Shown: piece by piece, positions 5,415 to 7,378 of the stretch | Layout of the letters: the number at the start of each line of letters is the position of its first letter | Numbering within the stretch: the stretch's first letter is position 1 | From: Acidimicrobiaceae bacterium | GTDB taxonomy: Bacteria > Actinomycetota > Acidimicrobiia > Acidimicrobiales > Palsa-688 | Assembly (NCBI GenBank): GCA_009785715.1 | Contig: WQVT01000113.1 | Span: forward strand, 1 to 7,378 | Reading direction: 5' to 3' | Length of the DNA: 7,378 nucleotides | Translations under genes and position numbers: made by a program | Notes under the pieces: generated by a model | Told to the model about the DNA's origin: nothing | The model's input: the letters and a program-made list of their open reading frames with translations, nothing else | Database searches by the model: none

Positions 5415-6368
5415 GTGATCGTCGCCCTGGCCGGTGGAGTGGGGGCGGCGCGGATGCTGCGGGGCCTCGTCGGCGTCGCGGATCCGGCCACGATCACGGC
5501 GGTGGTTAACACCGGCGACGACACCGTCCTGCATGGCCTCCACGTGAGCCCCGACCTCGACACGGTCACCTACACCCTCGCCGGCGCCATCAACGGCGAG
5601 ACCGGGTGGGGACTGGCCGGCGAGACCTGGCAGGCCATGGGCGAGCTGGCCGCCCTGAGCGGGGGCCGGCTCTCCTGGTTCAACCTGGGTGACCACGATC
5701 TCGGCACCCACCTCTACCGCACCGCCCGGCTGGCGGAGGGCGCCACGCTCAGCCAGGTCACGGCCGAGATCACGGCCCGCTGGGATCTCCCGGTCCGGCT
5801 CCTGCCGATGAGCGACGACCGGGTCGAGACCCGGGTCCGCGCCATCGTTGCCAGGGACGGGACCGCATCCGAAGCCGAGCTCGGCTTCCAGGAGTACTTC
5901 GTCGGGCACCGCCACGACGTGCCCGTGCGCGGGGTCCGCTTCGCCGGCGTGGACGAGGCGCGCCCCGCCCCGGGCGTGCTCGAGGCCATCGCCGGCGCGG
6001 AGCGGATCGTGATCTGCCCGTCGAACCCGATCGTGTCGATCGGGCCGGTGCTCGCCACCGGGGGGATCGGTGAAGCGGTCGCGGCCCGGCGCAACGACGT
6101 GGTGGCCGTCTCCCCCATCGTCGGCGGCCGGGCCCTCAAGGGACCCGCGGACCGGATGCTCGCCGACCTCGGCTTCACCTCTTCCGTGGGTGGCGTGGCC
6201 CGGCTCTGGTCTCCCTACGCCGCCACCCTGGTCATAGACCCGGCCGATGAGGGGGAACGCGACCAGGTGGAGGGAGCCGGGATGGCCTGCGTGGTGCACC
6301 CGAGCGTGATGACCGGTCCTCCCGCCGCTCACGCCCTGGCCCGCGTCGTCCTCGGGGAGATGTCGTGA
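5415..6368 (+). CDS. fbiA: FbiA/CofD, F420 precursor phospho-lactyl/phosphoenolpyruvyl transferase
   Basis: A 317-residue cytoplasmic enzyme of coenzyme F420 biosynthesis. It joins the phospholactyl or phosphoenolpyruvyl group of the activated GDP/GPP compound to the deazaflavin Fo, giving F420-0 or its dehydro form. Family motifs run in order over the whole length: AGGVGAARML (6-15), NTGDD (32-36), DLDT (47-50), FNLGDHDLGTHL (89-100), PSNPIVSIGPVL (202-213) and SPIVGGRALKGPADRM (233-248). Length is normal. In mycobacteria the FbiA substrate derives from phosphoenolpyruvate; in archaea CofD is described with 2-phospholactate. The sequence alone does not tell which applies here. The GTG at 5415 places the first strand (MIVALAGGVG) at the N-terminus; there is no Shine-Dalgarno site, so translation may be leaderless. 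The stop overlaps the fbiB start by 4 bp. fbiC and fbiD are not in the window. Confidence 0.96.
   Translation: MIVALAGGVGAARMLRGLVGVADPATITAVVNTGDDTVLHGLHVSPDLDTVTYTLAGAINGETGWGLAGETWQAMGELAALSGGRLSWFNLGDHDLGTHLYRTARLAEGATLSQVTAEITARWDLPVRLLPMSDDRVETRVRAIVARDGTASEAELGFQEYFVGHRHDVPVRGVRFAGVDEARPAPGVLEAIAGAERIVICPSNPIVSIGPVLATGGIGEAVAARRNDVVAVSPIVGGRALKGPADRMLADLGFTSSVGGVARLWSPYAATLVIDPADEGERDQVEGAGMACVVHPSVMTGPPAAHALARVVLGEMS
6354..6359 (+). promoter_or_regulatory. Ribosome binding site of fbiB inside fbiA
   Basis: GGGGAG with a 5-base spacer to the GTG at 6365. It supports this start and, with the GTGA overlap at 6365-6368, translational coupling to fbiA. Confidence 0.75.
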
Positions 6369-7060
6369 CGATTTCGCTGATTCCGATCGAAGGCCTCCCC
6401 GAGATCCACCCCGGGGACGAGCTGTCGGCGATCATCGCCGAGCGGGCCGCGCTCGTCGACGGCGACGTGGTGGTCGTGACCCAGAAGATCGTTTCCAAGG
6501 CCGAGGGCCGGCTGGTCGCCGTCGACCCGAACGACCCGCTCTCCCACAAGCGGCTGGTCGTCGACGAGGCGGTGCGGATCCTGCGTCGCCGTGGCGAGCT
6601 GATCATGACCGAGACCCGTCACGGGTTCGTGTGCGCCAACGCCGGCGTCGACCTCTCGAACGTGGAACGGGGTTACGCGGCGCTCCTGCCGATCGACTCC
6701 GACCGTTCTGCGAGGCGCATCCGCGACGGCCTGCGGGCCCGGGCCGGGGTCGAGGTCGGCGTCGTGGTCTCCGACACGTTCGGCCGCACCTGGCGCCGTG
6801 GCGTCACCGACGTCGCGATCGGCACGGCCGGGATCGCCGCCGTCGTGGATCTGCGCGGCACCAGCGACGCCTACGGCAGGGAGCTTCAGGTCACCGAGGT
6901 GTGCGTGGCCGACGAACTGGCGTCGGCCGCCGAACTGGTGATGGGCAAGTCGGCAGGCGTCCCCGTTGCCATCGTCCGTGGCGTGGACCGCACCTGGTTG
7001 CGGGAGTCCTCGGTGCACGACGAGATCGTCCGCTCCTATCAGGAGGACCTGTTCCGCTGA
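6365..7060 (+). CDS. fbiB: FbiB/CofE, coenzyme F420-0:L-glutamate ligase (ligase domain only)
   Basis: A 231-residue GTP-dependent ligase that adds L-glutamate, and then gamma-linked glutamates, to F420-0. Motifs: VVTQKIVSKAEGR (37-49), ETRHGFVCANAGVDLSN (83-99), SDTFGRTWRRGVTDVAIG (136-153) and DAYGREL (168-174). Together these cover the CofE fold, including the acidic residues expected to bind metal and nucleotide. Length matches stand-alone archaeal CofE. Mycobacterial FbiB is about twice as long, with a C-terminal FMN-dependent domain that reduces dehydro-F420-0; here the reading frame stops right after the ligase (ending SYQEDLFR), with no leftover reductase sequence in the next 27 bp. 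The GTG start overlaps the fbiA stop (GTGA, 6365-6368), so the two genes form one operon with coupled translation. The gene converges with the epimerase gene at the right edge. The symbol cofE would serve equally well. Confidence 0.95.
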   Translation: MTISLIPIEGLPEIHPGDELSAIIAERAALVDGDVVVVTQKIVSKAEGRLVAVDPNDPLSHKRLVVDEAVRILRRRGELIMTETRHGFVCANAGVDLSNVERGYAALLPIDSDRSARRIRDGLRARAGVEVGVVVSDTFGRTWRRGVTDVAIGTAGIAAVVDLRGTSDAYGRELQVTEVCVADELASAAELVMGKSAGVPVAIVRGVDRTWLRESSVHDEIVRSYQEDLFR

Positions 7061-7087
7061 GGATGGCCGCCCCCGGGATGCCGCCGG

Positions 7088-7378
7088 TCACGTCCCGAGG
7101 GCGTCCACGACGGCCGCCACCCCCTCCTCCAGCCCCGTCCAGGGCTTCCACCCGAGGTGGAGCTCGGCGCGGGAGGGATCCAGGCAGACTCGGGCCGCTT
7201 CGCCGGGCCGGCGCGGACCTGGCAGCGCCTTCCGGGTGACGCCGACCGCGGCCGCCACCGCCTGGTAGAGGGCGGAGATGCTCGTCTCGACGCCGGTCCC
7301 GACGTTGAGCAGGAGCCCGCCCCCCCGCCTCGCGGCGCGGGCGAACGCATCGACGACGTCGTCGACGTAGACGAAGTC
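7088..7378 (-). CDS. Sugar-nucleotide epimerase/dehydratase, C-terminal fragment (runs off the right edge)
   Basis: The minus strand is open from the window edge to a TGA at 7090-7088, giving 96 residues. It begins DFVYVDDVVDAFARAA, the conserved segment that in extended short-chain dehydrogenases follows the substrate-binding arginine. It continues with LLLNVGTGVETSI, RPGEAARVCLDPSRAE and LGWKPWTGLEEGV. This is the usual C-terminal half of UDP-glucose 4-epimerase-like (GalE/WbpP-type) enzymes: NVGTG plus RPGE plus a D-x-S-r-A turn and LGWKP. The cofactor-binding N-terminus and the YxxxK motif lie outside the window, so epimerase cannot be separated from dehydratase or decarboxylase. A run of seven G (7326-7320 on the coding strand) encodes part of RRGGG. 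The gene is convergent with fbiB across 27 bp that show no T-tract terminator. It extends the polysaccharide locus beyond the F420 pair. Confidence 0.85.
   Translation of the reverse strand, partial: DFVYVDDVVDAFARAARRGGGLLLNVGTGVETSISALYQAVAAAVGVTRKALPGPRRPGEAARVCLDPSRAELHLGWKPWTGLEEGVAAVVDALGT

Noticed and set aside
4255..5418. 387-residue open frame on the plus strand
   Set aside because: It is exactly antisense to the GT4 gene at 4288-5379, where the EPRK and EGFGFP motifs prove the coding strand.
5346..6332. 328-residue open frame on the minus strand
   Set aside because: It is antisense to fbiA, whose family motifs run along the whole plus-strand frame.
7061..7087. Intrinsic terminator between fbiB and the epimerase gene
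   Set aside because: Only GC-rich sequence with a CCCGGG palindrome is present. There is no stable stem followed by a T-tract on either strand.

Overview
The window is high-GC chromosomal DNA from an actinobacterium. The pair of coenzyme F420 biosynthesis genes, GTG and TTG starts, one probably leaderless start and the style of the glycosyltransferases all fit Actinomycetota. An Acidimicrobiia-like lineage is my best guess, at low to moderate confidence and from recall only. There are no rRNA, tRNA, CRISPR, transposase or phage genes. The content is surface-polysaccharide biosynthesis beside F420 biosynthesis.

Layout, left to right. (1) The first codons of a family 2 glycosyltransferase leave the window on the minus strand (1-72). 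(2) A divergent spacer (73-278) holds three copies of a 7-bp motif around an AT-rich pocket. (3) A 208-residue hypothetical protein with a proline-containing heptad repeat and an acidic tail lies on the plus strand (279-905). (4) Three bases later, and convergent with it, is a minus-strand pair: a GDP-4-dehydro-6-deoxymannose reductase-like enzyme (909-1817) preceded by a GT4 glycosyltransferase (1872-3008). (5) A second GT4 enzyme (2992-4161) runs on the plus strand, and its 5' end overlaps the 5' end of the previous gene by 17 bp. (6) The convergent spacer 4162-4287 is almost filled by a 122-bp mirror-symmetric element made of six 19-bp-spaced half-sites. (7) A third GT4 enzyme lies on the minus strand (4288-5379). 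(8) After a 35-bp divergent promoter region come fbiA/cofD (5415-6368) and fbiB/cofE (6365-7060), overlapping by 4 bp. (9) The C-terminal 96 residues of a sugar-nucleotide epimerase/dehydratase enter on the minus strand from the right edge (7088-7378).

How the genes may work together. The reductase would make GDP-D-rhamnose or a related GDP-6-deoxyhexose, provided a GDP-mannose 4,6-dehydratase is encoded elsewhere. Two of the three GT4 enzymes resemble the mannosyltransferase-B-like branch, which suits a mannose/D-rhamnose-type glycan. The partial GT2 and epimerase at the edges show that the sugar locus continues on both sides. FbiA and FbiB carry out the phospho-lactyl (or phosphoenolpyruvyl) transfer and the glutamylation of F420. 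FbiB here lacks the C-terminal reductase domain found in mycobacteria. Gene orientations alternate, so this is a patchwork of short transcription units rather than one operon.

I see no clear new defence or mobile system. The two most unusual structures are the symmetric repeat ladder at 4155-4276 and the head-to-head overlapping glycosyltransferase starts at 2992-3008.
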